64,000 nucleotides of DNA from Sipunculus nudus (lineage: Eukaryota; Annelida; Sipuncula; Golfingiida; Sipunculidae): contig CM049316.1 in the NCBI GenBank assembly GCA_026874595.1, forward strand, positions 7,640,339 through 7,704,338, in the 5' to 3' direction. A program made the translations under genes and the position numbers. Numbering within the stretch: position 1 is the stretch's first letter; each line of letters opens with the position of its first letter. Under the pieces are notes generated by a model. It was not told where the DNA came from, did no database searches, and saw nothing but the letters and a program-made list of their open reading frames with translations. This document shows, piece after piece, positions 1-12,119 of this stretch.

Positions 1-1458
1 ATAACTGTTTAACGTTATACAATCAAGTCAGATAGCTTGAACATGTTTGGGCATCTAAAATGTGAAGGAATCCCTGCTTTATTTCTCAATGTTCCGCTTG
101 GAGGGAGAGTTATCCGGTATCGATTTCAAACATTAATTTTAAACAGAAACGAACCTTAACAATACACTTCAATTCTTTTATATTGCTACACTTCGACAAA
201 ATAACTCATTTTTAACAGTTAATTATCTTAATGGCTGAATGCATAGAAAGAATTATTACAAGGAATTATAGAGAAATAGTTAATCTAGCAGTTATTTGAT
301 GATTGCCATGCTCTAAAAGCCATCAGACAAACATTATATCTAATGGCAAACAAGGCTATCTCAATTATCAAGTTAGATAACGGAAAACTGGTTGGAAATG
401 TAAGGCATCACTGCTTTCGTTACTTGCGACTATGGGTTCATCGGCCGATTCATAATTTTTTGGTCAAGCGAGCCATATTTATTAAATTAAAGGAATATTA
501 ATAGCAAATTAAGGTTTATATTTAGTTGCTGATACGCTCTGCAGCTTATTGTTTATTCCTGCAAGTTAATTTTATATTCAGTCAGGCAGAATGTTTCGCT
601 ACTGTTTCTATACATCACTTGGAAACGAAAATAGATAATTTATGTCACGTGAACTGTTTGTCCGTTTTCTTCATACGATCCATATATGTCTAGCAGAAAT
701 GGTGATCCCGAAAGTGAATTAACGATGCCGAGGTCCATTATACCACCCAGAGCGATACTGAAGATGGTTGGATGCCGGTGATCCTGAAATGTTTCCGCTG
801 ATGTTCCTGTTTTTCAAATTGCCAATAAGGATAACTGTTTAACGTTATACAATCAAGTCAGATAGCTTGAACATGTTTGGGCATCTAAAATGTGAAGGAA
901 TCCCTGCTTTATTTCTCAATGTTCCGCTTGGAGGGAGAGTTATCCGGTATCGATTTCAAACATTAATTTTAAACAGAAACGAACCTTAACAATACACTTC
1001 AATTCTTTTATATTCCTACACTTTGACAAAATAACTCATTTTTAACAGTTAATTATCTAAATGGCTGAATGCATAGAAAGAATTATTACAAGGAATTATA
1101 GAGAAATAGTTAATCTAGCAGTTATTTGATGATTGCCATGCTCTAAAAGCCATCAGACAAACATTATATCTAATGGCAAACAAGGCTATCTCAATTATCA
1201 AGTTAGATAACGGAAAACTGGTTGGAAATGTAAGGCATCACTGCTTTCGTTACTTGCGACTATGGGTTCATCGGCCGATTCATAATTTTTTGGTCAAGCG
1301 AGCCATATTTATTAAATTAAAGGAATATTAATAGCAAATTAAGGTTTATATATAGTTGCTGATACGCTCTGCAGCTTATTGTTTATTCCTGCAAGTTAAT
1401 TTTATATTCAGTCAGGCAGAATGTTTCGCTACTGTTTCTATACATCACTTGGAAACGA
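1..1458. repeat. 830-bp tandem duplication (1.76 copies visible)
   Basis: Bases 1-830 recur from 831; the second copy runs 628 bp, to about 1458, where sequence after GGAAACGA diverges. Only a handful of substitutions separate the copies (for example TATTGCTACA against TATTCCTACA, and TTTATATTTAGT against TTTATATATAGT), so the duplication is recent, or is an assembly duplication with allelic differences. The unit is AT-rich and has no open frame worth reporting. The first copy begins at the window edge, so the array may extend to the left. Confidence 0.95.
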
Positions 1459-4400
1459 TTGGATTTGAAAGGCAAGTTTCATTTAAGGGGAAATCGATAT
1501 TAATTTGCATTACCATGTAATTTTTGCCGAATTGTAATTACACACCCAACCCTAAATGAATCAATTACCAGAAATCAAATGCAGATTGAAAGTGAATCTT
1601 TAAGAAAATATTGTAGCTATAGAATTTATCTCAAGTGTTTTGCCAGGTGTGGAATTTTCAATTTTCGTATCTCCGTTTCATCCAAAACAATATTTTTTAT
1701 GACCTATACGTGTCGCCCAGCGTACAAATAAGAATTGGTTTATATTCCCACGAGAGAGACTTTTTTTTAGCTAAAAGGGCAGTTATACTTTTTTCAGAAA
1801 TGAATAATGCGATCCCATTTACTCATGGGCAAACATCAAAGCGTTCCTTATAGAATTGAAATAAAATGCAGAATATGCTTATTTCATATTGTAAGCTTAC
1901 TATAATGAAAACTATAAATATTGTTCCTGTTGTTTTTAGAATTTTTAGGACTCGAAAAACACGGCCATTTAAATGCTAATTTGACTAGATCAATTTCCTT
2001 TGTGTGGAACACGGCATAGTCAACAAGACGGCAGGCCGTTTCTACAGGTTTATGTGTCGGAGGTCGATATACAAGGTGACGAAGGAATTATAGTTGTCCT
2101 GTTAACTGTATGTTCTGGATTGTTCGAGGCGGTGCCTCTAAGAAGCTGAATTTATCGAAACAGAGCAAAATCAAGATTCTGAGCCTTCTCAGGAATTAGT
2201 TTCGAAGTAAGGATGTCTCATGATTCCTTAATGGTTCTAAGTGGATTCGTGGCATATCGTAGGGTCATAGGTCATTTCTAGTGTTCCGTGAGACTCCGTA
2301 GAGTTTCGAGAAGCTGTAACCAGTATAACTAAAAATAATGAAACCACCAACCTGATAGTACATTGAGTTAGACTCGTCCCCATGTTTTTGTTGCACGCAA
2401 CACACACCGAAACGACTGAAAAAGTATTTATTATTATGGGCCTGACCATAAAAAAGACAAGATATTAGGGCACTTTTTATATAGGTCATATATAACATAT
2501 ATGTCAATAATTTGAAACATTTCGTTTCAGCAAATTGTTATCCCAATAGAAAATGTTACAGCATGTCAACCGAGAAGTAAAAGTAATCGAGTAAAAATAA
2601 TCCGTGAAAGTAATGGAGAATCCATGTAAACCTCGTGTCAATAGCCATGTTAGAAATTATAATAAAAAAAATAACTACAGCTTAGTAAAGGTAGTTCGAG
2701 TACTCTAATGGCTTCTTGGATAAGTACAGCTCCGGGATGTGACAATAAATAACGACATTCTGCCGAGAGGTAAACGCCTATTGACGGCAGCTGTGTTTTA
2801 CGACATTAGCCTGGTTGATAGAGAATGAACTTGAGTAAATCTTGCGCCAGTTTGGGGCCAGAAGTCAGCCTTGGGTAGTGAGATTTAACCAATGATAAAG
2901 TTACCCAGGGAAAAAGATGGCCCTGTTATAATATGATGACTATATCTTTTATTTTTTTTTAATTGATCGTGGAAAATATAAAACAGTTCTTGAATTAAAT
3001 TACAGTGAAAAAAGCAAGAGCTCGTCAAATCAGAAGTTGTAAAAAGTGCCCGAGAACCATTAATATCAATGGCATTAACAAGGACAGCGCGTGGAAGAAT
3101 CAGGAGACGATATCACTATACTGTAAATACCGACATGGGGGCTGCATTCTTTAGATTGATAGGAATCTAAGTTCTTTCAAAAATGACTAAATACACCAAA
3201 TGAAAGTATGAATAAACCGTATGCCTAAAAAGTAAACAACCCAATCAGGTCCGCCACTTACGGTTAAGAGGTTGACGATTTGTTTGAATCTGGGAAGGTA
3301 AGAAACTAACGGTCCTCTGTAGGTTGAGGGAGAGTTTGTCATTGCAATATTCCAATGTACTGAATGAATCGCCAAAGCTGGCTTCTATAGAACTGAGTGG
3401 TGCTCTCTCGAACATTCTGACCGGGATTCTCCAGTGTACAAGTTTGGCTTTTACAGAGGCCCCGTCCCCTCATGCCTCAGTGAACATCTGTAACGTAATT
3501 TTTCTTCTCTGTCTCTATTTTAAGGTCGTTATCGAACGTTAAGTCAGAAACGTTCATCGCTGCTTCTTCGTGTTTCACAAACCTTACTTTGGTAAGATGA
3601 TTGGTTTTGTGGGAACTAGGACCTCATTTCACCAACGACTGAAGTTAAAAACTCATGGCATGAGGTTTTGCCTGGATAATTTATAATCGGTTTGCCAAAA
3701 TGAAGTCCGGATCATGGATGTATAAATGTAAATGTGAGCTTGTGTTTGACGCATGTGGAGGTCTTAGCTCATCCGCACCTACATATTTATCATTACTTGT
3801 GTTGATCAGTAGATCGGTTTATGTATGAAGTTATAGAACTTACTAGAATATGGTTTGTTATCTTTAGCTAACAGAAGTGTATGTAGGTCTAGATGCTTTT
3901 GGAAGGCTAAGCTGGTAATTTTCATGTAGATTAGTTTGAGTACACTCGTGAATTTTCGCTGTTGTCCTGATATATAAGGCACATCACTTCCGTCTCGGGA
4001 ATTAATCAGTGTGTACAGTGAGGACGACGTGTCGTGAGCTGTAGATTTGCACCGCATCGGGCGTTAGGACGTTTATTTGTTATATAATTAGCCAATTAGC
4101 CAAAAAATAGTTTGTGTTGAAGAATTGTATTTGGAGCGAGTAACGGCGCGTGGCAGCCAGAGAACTTTTTGTAAGACTGAAACAAGTCAACGGTCGGCGA
4201 AAGCAAATTGTGACGTTCTCGTAAATAAACTTATTTTAATGAAACCCCTGGATTTGAAATTTCTGGACTTTTGCGTGACGGTTCCCGGGAAATATATGTC
4301 CGCTGCGTGTGTTGTGACAGTGAAACATTTTGTTTTCGTTCGAGCGGATGGTCTACTGGGGAAAAACGATATCAATCTTAAGATTTCTGTGACGCATTGT

Positions 4401-5803
4401 CTACCTGAAAAATAAGATCAAAACAGGGCCGTGCATATATACTGTCTTCATGAGTTATCACTCTATCAGTTTAAATGCATAAATAAGGTTACGTAACAAG
4501 GAAAGAAAAAAAGCGTCTTTTTCCGAAAAGGGCATTTCGTCAATAGCCAATGCAGACTGCAACAACCTCTCGAATTAACAAGAGACCTTCACCTTGACGG
4601 ACAGACAGATGGATTAGGAATCGATCAGTCTGGGGACGTACCATTATCAACGTTAATGACGATATATCAAAAACGTGTCTTCAGGCCTTCACCTGGAAGG
4701 GATACAGAGGTTTATAGACATGTATTGACCTGATGTTGTTTTACTCAGATGAGCAGAAAGGTCATGATCCGAGCTTTGTAGAATAACAGTTGCGATGATT
4801 TCCATATCGAGCAGGCAGTAAATCTTTAGTAGTTAAATAACAACCATGCAGATGGTCAGGATTAAAGGGAAAGTCTGGTATAACATCGGCTTTATAATTT
4901 CCGGAAGCCGGAAGTGGCCGGATTTAGTTGGTCTATTGATCCAAAGCGTCGATGCCAGGAATTCTACACACGTATAAAGCTGAATACATAATTCTCACCG
5001 TCTGCAGCTTCCAAGAAAATCAAAGCGGTTCCATAAAGGATCAAGGACTTCGGAAAATGTGATGACAGGGACAGAGAGCAAATCGGTCTCCACATTTCTT
5101 ATTAACAAGCCTGCAGACAAACCAAACGCCCGACGTTCAAAATTATTCCGTTCTGCTCACCAACCTTTTGAGGGAATTAATAACTCGCCAACAGTCTGTA
5201 TGTCAAAGATAGCACATGACAGACAGTTAAGGTGGCTATATAACTGCGAAACAGATCAGACCGAACAGGTTTGTAATCAGGGGACTTTGAGATGTCTGAT
5301 CTGTGGCATATTCTTTTAAGTCCTTTGTCTCTCCGTGGGCTGGCTTAAGCTAATCTGTCTGTATGATCCACCACTGATGTGTTACCAAATCTGTTTTCTG
5401 AAACGCTTGCAAGTATTTCAGAATCTTTCATGGTTGTAATCTTTAAATCTCGGGCTTATTTATGACGTCACGGAAGGAGCATCTATAATTGATCTGAAAT
5501 TGAAACGAAATGAACAAAAAGATATACCATCACTTTCTCCATTGTATATGCCTCGCGTTCTCGTGTAACTATATGATCGTTACCATAACTGTCGCCATTA
5601 CCTTCAATAAAATTCATTTCCATATTGAGTTCATGTTATTCATTTGTTTATAATCTTATATTATTGCTTCATATGTTTAATATATAAAATGTGCAACAAC
5701 ATTTTTTTCTCTGTTAAAATGAAAGTAATTGAAAAAGATGTCACATATGATCTCTTCATATGATGATTTACAATTAATATTTAATTTTTTTTAACTGTTT
5801 CAG
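1459..5803. other. Non-coding; probably intron or upstream sequence of the receptor gene
   Basis: This is unique AT-rich sequence. The short open frames here (longest about 96 codons, near 4.1-4.4 kb) have no domain I recognise and show no hydrophobic segments like TM1-TM4 of a class C receptor. The exon downstream begins after a good splice acceptor, so at least the part next to it should be intron. No repeat longer than a few tens of bases was noticed. Confidence 0.5.
5784..5803 (+). promoter_or_regulatory. Splice acceptor of the receptor exon
   Basis: A T-rich polypyrimidine run is followed by ACTGTTTCAG. The exon then starts with GTA in a frame that stays open into the receptor sequence. 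This decides the 5' boundary of the coding segment: no start codon is expected, and the in-frame GTG at 5825 is simply a valine codon. Confidence 0.8.
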
Positions 5804-6343
5804 GTAATCCTTAATACGGTTGTAGTGATCAGGACGCCCCCTGTCGCCATTCCTCGGATGCCTGTAGCCACCAAACGGTTTGTGGAGTTGATGTGTGATT
5901 TTCCGTTGGATGGGATGATTGGAGCAGTGTGTTATAACCTATTTTTGGTCGTAATCTGTACGTACTACGCCTTCAAGACGCGCGGGCTGCCGGACGCCTA
6001 CAACGAATCCCGCCATATTTCTCTGTGCGTGTACACAACGCTCATCATCTGGTTAGCGTTCCTCCCTACGTATTTTACAACTTCCCGCGCTTATTACCGC
6101 GTCGTTCTCCTGTCGTCTGCTCTGCTGTTTAACGGGACAGCCATCGTCATGTGCCTGTACGCCCCAAAAGTCCTCGCCCTCTACCGGAAGACGGAGAAAA
6201 CATGCGACAAGGAGACGCAAATGCAAAGCATTTTGTCGGAAAAGAACGGAAATCTCCGAAGTTCTACGGGAAAGTGCGTGGATGACATGACCGATCTGAA
6301 TCCTAACGACGCTCCTACGGCAGCTACAAATGCATTGAGTTAA
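5804..6343 (+). CDS. Metabotropic glutamate receptor (class C GPCR), terminal coding exon
   Basis: The 179 codons read from the splice acceptor cover the end of the seven-transmembrane domain and the cytoplasmic tail of a plasma-membrane glutamate receptor that signals through G proteins. Visible landmarks in order are a hydrophobic TM5-like segment containing YNLFLVVICTYYAFKTRGLP, the conserved loop phrase YNESRHISLCVYTT, TM6 IIWLAFLP, and a TM7-like stretch ending in APKVLALY. A hydrophilic tail of about 60 residues follows, and the frame stops at TAA. In most family members the TM6 stretch reads YTTCIIWLAF; here the Cys is Leu, and TM7 is also diverged, suggesting a lineage-specific paralogue. 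The ligand-binding Venus flytrap, the cysteine-rich domain and TM1-4 are not in the window. The exon is intact. Confidence 0.9.
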   Translation, partial: VILNTVVVIRTPPVAIPRMPVATKRFVELMCDFPLDGMIGAVCYNLFLVVICTYYAFKTRGLPDAYNESRHISLCVYTTLIIWLAFLPTYFTTSRAYYRVVLLSSALLFNGTAIVMCLYAPKVLALYRKTEKTCDKETQMQSILSEKNGNLRSSTGKCVDDMTDLNPNDAPTAATNALS

Positions 6344-7275
6344 TTTTCTTCAGGTGTTAATTATTTACATGTATACAAGCGGGATGGGTGCAGTTTACAT
6401 GCTGAAAAAATTGCTTAAATACTTAATTATTTGCTACTTGAGTCTTTATAAATATTCCGTTCATTACCGACTATTTTCCAATGCCAGTTCCTTTATGATG
6501 CGCATTCTGACCAGTAGGTGGCGCGGGGTAAATTATTTATGATATTTATTTTACGTTATTTATAAGCATGAAAAGTCCATTATAGTATATTAACTTTCGT
6601 CTTGAGCAGTGGCTTCAGTGGCTACACACCTATGTGTCACAACAAACACGTGCAGCATGGAAACAGTTATCAAACGAAATGTCCTGCATACCACTCATTT
6701 TTATGTGGAGGCCGAGACTGATTTGTTGTTGATGTGATAGTTGGACAAGTATTTTTGAGAGATTAGGATACAGATGCTGTTATTATGTGAATGATATATT
6801 TTGTTGATACTATGTTCGAGTTTGTGACGTCAATGTTAATAAAGCTAGCTCATGAACGATCTATCCAAAGCGACAATTATGTACAGGCAGACCGTGTTTG
6901 CCCTTAAGGATACCCTATTTAAAAATTCAAAATCTTTGATATTTTTTATTATCACCATCTGAAAGAATTTTGATTTAATTTTAATGATATTCGAAAGAAA
7001 GATTGCCATGACACAAACATTATATGACACTTTACTGCGTAAGCGGAGAAACAGGATATCAGGATATACTGTATTTCTAATCTTGAAATGTTGATTATTT
7101 TGGAATGCTAGTAGCTATTAAATGATTAAATATGTAATATATATGATAATGGTGATCTTTGTTTCCATACAAATGACGTTAACCTCCTGTCGACATGTGT
7201 ATTGCTGTGTCCCATGTTCACTGTTTAAAACATTACTGACGTGTATAAATGTGCACAATAGGCTTGTATAATAAA
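6344..7275 (+). other. Probable 3' UTR of the receptor gene with two poly(A) signals
   Basis: AT-rich sequence follows the stop codon. AATAAA hexamers occur at 6838-6843 and 7270-7275. The first would give a 3' UTR of about 0.5 kb and the second about 0.95 kb; neither cleavage site can be proved from sequence alone. Confidence 0.45.
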
Positions 7276-9763
7276 CATTCCAATCTTAAGAAAACCTGGT
7301 CTCCTTTGTTATACGACGACACTTTTCGACATATAAATGTGCAATGGTAAGACAATAGGGTATAAAACATACACATTTTAAGTTAGGCCATTTTCACATA
7401 TACCATTAGCTAGAGTTAATTATTTAAATTTTGTTACCTATCTGGCCAGTGAAAGTTTTTCCTCGTTCTTAGACATAAGTGATTAATTAACGGACAAATT
7501 ATTTCAATATGGCGTGGGCTTGCGAGTTATTGTCTTTTATAACACCATAGCCCATTCCACCAACCTGTCCACCTTCTTTCCGCGAGTATATGATATCTTT
7601 GAGTAAGACAACCTAACAAAATGAAATTTGCACCAAAGGCAGAAACAGGAAAGTGCGTAAATTTTAGTATCGTATCTGCTTACAATATAAATACTATTCA
7701 CTTTGCGGCCTGGTTGACTTCTCTGTTGTATATCTGTGGATTAATGAAAGTCACTATTGCTTATTATTCAGGGAAAAAGTATATGACGTCATCACTCTTC
7801 CCTAGCATGTCCATTAGTTTTGTGGAACGATGTCTTGACTTATATTTCAAATTCCGTTTTTAAATTGTTTACAAAAAATTTAAATCCAATCAGTGATTAT
7901 ATTTTCAAGACCGTATTACGCGTAATAATTTTTCTGTTTTTAAAGCCATATATTTTGGTTTATTTGCCTTACAAAATGAAATAAAATAAAAAAAAAGGTG
8001 CAAAGGGGGGGGGGGGGGGGGTGAAACGAATGGATGCATGAGTTTGTACCTTAAATTACAATTTAAAATTCAACTTACATTTTGGTTAAAATAATCTGCA
8101 ACATCATGGTTAGGAACTGGATGACACTACACAGCGGTTATAATAAAAGGTGACACGAAATAGAGCAGAGAAAGAATGGTTTCGTAAATTAAAACACCAG
8201 TATGAATAACAGGTGACACGAGACGCCATTTTTAATAATAGGTGACATCAACTAAGAACATCAAGCTGTTGTGACTTACAGGATCCATGGCTTCGGATTA
8301 TTACGGCAAAAGCATTTACGAAAGTATTTCCGATAATATATGATGAGACAAAGATAGTGCAAAATTTACACTTGCTGATATTTTACTCCGATGTTTTAGG
8401 GGTCTAGTGGAGCAATCGGGAAATAGAGCACTATTCATACAGGCATTAAGGAAATGCTAGATAAATCAAGAAACCTAGATTCTTACAATTGGGATAGAGA
8501 TCTTCTTGGTTATTGCATCACAGGATATCTATTTATAGCTTAAGTCTGAAAAATCACATTGAAATGCAAAATGAGAGTGCAATGTGGCAACCGCTGAACT
8601 TCTGCAGTTTGTAATGACATGCATTACAGCGGCCTTGAGCAAACACGCCCACCCGCTCCAAAACAACGTGAGGATTTATTGATACATTAACCCTGTTTCA
8701 GGTAAACCATTAACAATGATGTTTATATGCGATTGGATGGTTTGATTATCGACAAGAGAATCTCTCTACTGCCAATTACCTCCTCAATGAGAAACATAAA
8801 CTGCAATAGCAGCTTGACGTAACCGTAACCACTTCCAAATTTCCAACGGCTGAGAAAAAACCTGGACCCAGAAAAACTGAAAAGCCGAACACCATTATTA
8901 AATGAAGTGTCTGTCAAAATGAAGTGTCAATCAAACTGAAGCATCACCAAAAAAAAAGTCATTCAGCATTAAGGTTCACTCAAAGTCGTTTCTTTTTCTT
9001 TAGAAAATGACATGTCTTGTAGGGAATAAATGCAAACCACGGAACGTCGTCTCTAATTGAGTTAATCAGTAGTTTGCTTCTTGCTTTGCAATTTCACCGA
9101 CGAGTACCTGATTTTATTAAAGCGACGCCTGTGAAACAGGAAACAGTCGGTTATATAAGTTGACAATATCCACAGTACCCATGAAAACTTTAATTACAGG
9201 CCTTCTTTAAATAAACTGATTGAGCCTGAGAGCGATACCGAACTGCCGTTCCAATGGCCTGATTTGAATATTGGCTAAGTGGTACTGTCTCTAATGAGAA
9301 CATCAAAAGGTTTTTACTTGTGCTACGATTAAATATATACTTAAATATGAGTTTCATGATGCAAAATACCTTTTCTTCTGCCGCAACAGTTTTCTGTATG
9401 GCAGTATCCGTTCGTTATCGCTGTATGCGGCCTGCTTCTTCCTAGCTCTTCCTGGCACTGTCCCCCCCCCCCCCCCCCCCCGCCATCACTGGCCTCAACT
9501 ACATTGATTTAACAACAAATTTAGTGACATGTAAATACTGTATCCTTGAGAAGAAAAACAACGGATAGTCACTCACACCGTATGTTACATTGTGTGTTGT
9601 ATTCGTATGAACGAGAATTCACCATACGATTCTGTTCAGGAAAGTAATTGTGCAAACATATTGCAAGATATATACTGAGGGAAATCCATATAAAGAAAAT
9701 TAGAACTTCAGTCTTGATTCCAAATTTATCTTTTTTGCAACTGAAATAAAAAAATCGAAGGTA
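7276..9763. other. Intergenic, with a G17 and a C20 homopolymer
   Basis: AT-rich unique sequence with no recognised gene. A run of 17 G lies at 8005-8021 and a run of 20 C at 9462-9481, which could disturb sequencing or form G-quadruplexes. The short frames at 7621-7863 and 8723-8917 show no domain. Confidence 0.6.
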
Positions 9764-10023
9764 TATAAGGCAAAAAAACGGTATGGTTATCAGGTACTTT
9801 TTTCATAAATCAATGCGGGCGGGCGATTTTATATTTTTCGCCCTATCATTTTAAAAATGTAATATGATCAGGGAAATGCATGATAATAAAAGATATTTTT
9901 TACAAAGGAAATCTTACCAAAATTGTATCATTTTATCTTCTTGAAAGATGACAAAATAAATATTTGCGGGGGTTAAAATTGACGCGGGCGGTACCTGAGA
10001 ACCGTACCTTTTTTGGCCTTATA
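9764..10023. mobile_element. MITE-like element with TATAAGGC(C)AAAAAA ends
   Basis: The left end reads TATAAGGCAAAAAAA followed by CGGTATGGTT. The right end, reverse-complemented, reads TATAAGGCCAAAAAA followed by GGTACGGTT, so the 260-bp unit has imperfect inverted ends of about 30 bp, including a GCGGGCGG motif inside each end. There is no coding capacity. A related copy lies in inverted orientation near 17.43-17.70 kb. Confidence 0.65.
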
Positions 10024-11246
10024 AATTACAATTTAAATATTTGCTATTAATTTCTATGAAAAGCAAGAAAAAGGGGGAGGGGAATAGATGCGTGTGCGTG
10101 TGCGTCTAAGAGAGAGAGAGACAGAGACAGAGAAAGACAGACAGACAGACAATCACAGCGCGATAGACAGACACAGAGGAGGAAATGGAGGAATATTACG
10201 TTAAAATACATGAGATTATTTGCCTTTTTGTAAGAAAAACTGAATCAGAGGAGAAATCCCCTATTAATAGCCGTCCCTGCGTCTGTGACATCTGATAGAA
10301 CCAGGTCGGACCGTGGTCTGTCTGTACCTGACTGGAAGCTGACACTCCAGAGAACGAGATTGGGAGTGACAGAAATTGGCCGTGGTTACTTTTGTAGTTC
10401 TTGACCAACGGCAGTGAGTTGAGCACACGGGACATATCTTTTGTTCAGCAGACGACAGCTCAACCTTTTTTTTATTTGCTTACGTTCTGCGTCACAGTCG
10501 GGTCTGTCGTCTGCTTCCGTTTACCTCGTTCTCATGCCAACACGCAAAGGTTCGAGCGGGGAAAAACAATATTTGTATGTTATTTTGTGATCGGGTGCAG
10601 TGTGTACTGACAGTGTGTTAATTATTGTGATGGATGCGGATACAGGGCACTTGATATTTATGTTGTATTAACAGTGATTATAATTTCATATCTCTTCCTC
10701 TTCCAGCCCACGCCTTGTCAAAATAAATGGTTCCCAACAAACAGATTAAATAATAATATAAGTAGATGACATTATATTTAGGATATTAATGTCATTACTG
10801 AATTATAAACGTCCTACTTTAATAGTTTACTCCCGTTACACCAAGTCCATATCACTAATTAATCTTTAAAGCTCATGTGTCAGTGTGTGTTGTTCTTTCG
10901 ATTTTGAATGGATGGCTTGGACATGTCGTATGGGTAGTGTTAAGTCGGAAATGTAATACCGATATTATTAAAAAAATAAAATTCCAAAACACTAAAGTGA
11001 CCTAAACCACCGTAAATATACTGAATCATATACTATTAACGTAAGTTTCATGTGAACGAGTCATGTTTGCAGAAGTCAGACAACAAAAATGAAAAGTGAT
11101 AGTTTTGAACCCATTAAGAAAAATGATGATTTAGAATCATTGACTGACTGTGTGATGGTTTTGCCTCTCCTTTCATTTCTTTTAATATTTTTGGTGCAAG
11201 TAACCGCCTCCATTTTTATTGCTTCCTGAACTAAGTATGTACGTAT
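10024..11246. other. Intergenic with (GA)n and (GACA)n simple repeat
   Basis: A purine-rich simple repeat of GA and GACA units lies at about 10109-10160. The rest is AT-rich unique sequence with no recognisable gene. Confidence 0.55.
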
Positions 11247-12119
11247 TGATATGGAACCTAATATCAACAGATCACATATGCGTGATGAACATAAATTTTG
11301 TTATGGAGATAAGAAAAATCAGATTCTGTTACAGTAGGCAGCGTGAAATGTCTAGCGGAATGGATAAAGAGGTCCGTGAATTTTGTTAACAAATAACTAT
11401 AATGTATTCTAAAAACAACCCTAACATTACATTACACCAAATCAATACAATTAAACAGTACAACAACAGTATAACAGCAAATCAATATAATCATACAGCC
11501 TAATAAACAAAGTGCACAGTACCTGGATACCACCACAGCGACAAGTCCTTTAAAATGTATAAGCCGGATGAAAAGTTTACACTTATTCTCTCGGAGAATA
11601 ACAGTCCAACTAAAACTTATGTAACAATCCAGAAAGTAAACTGAACCAAATAAGATTCGTCACAAAATCCAGGAGAAAATCTAAAGAAAATCTATAATTG
11701 CCGCACTCATCGGAACAGGTCCTTCAAACTGACATACAAGGCTTCTGAGTCCGATGAAATATTCTCTCACCTCTCTCTCGGCTTTAAAACACCGCCGCTT
11801 TATATAACTTTTCACCTCAAGCCGAGAAGCTTCTATTTCTCGAACAATCGAAGAATCTAACATAATACAAAGGTAAACATTCGTAAACACAGGAATCATC
11901 TAGAAAAACATCGCTGTGTCTTTACATACCATGGTCCACACGTGAGCTCGCCCTCCGGCTCCAAGCTAGCATGACAACAAGAGTTCAACCAGTACGGATT
12001 AAACCGAGAGTGCAACACGCGACCAGGCAAGAGCGCTACAACACGAGTTACGCCCGTGACACACAATAAAAAGGACATCTGTAAGACTTGTGCACACAAT
12101 AAAAAGGGCACCTGTAACA
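11247..12119 (-). mobile_element. Solo LTR 1 of the Gmr1-like LTR retrotransposon family
   Basis: The segment shares its ends and many internal blocks with the 3' LTR at 52353: on the + strand it starts TGATATGGAACCTAATATC and ends CACCTGTAACA. GTAT flanks both sides (11243-11246 and 12120-12123) as a 4-bp target duplication, and no internal gag or pol sequence lies next to it, so this is a solo LTR left by LTR-LTR recombination. In the transcribed (minus) orientation a TATA box, TTATATAAAG, lies near 11800. The last 60 bp carry a 33-bp tandem duplication of ACACAATAAAAAGG-type sequence. Confidence 0.8.

Noticed and set aside
4125-4415. A 96-codon frame upstream of the receptor exon as another receptor exon.
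   Set aside because: No class C receptor motif, no hydrophobic segments like TM1-TM4, and a long overlapping frame on the other strand.
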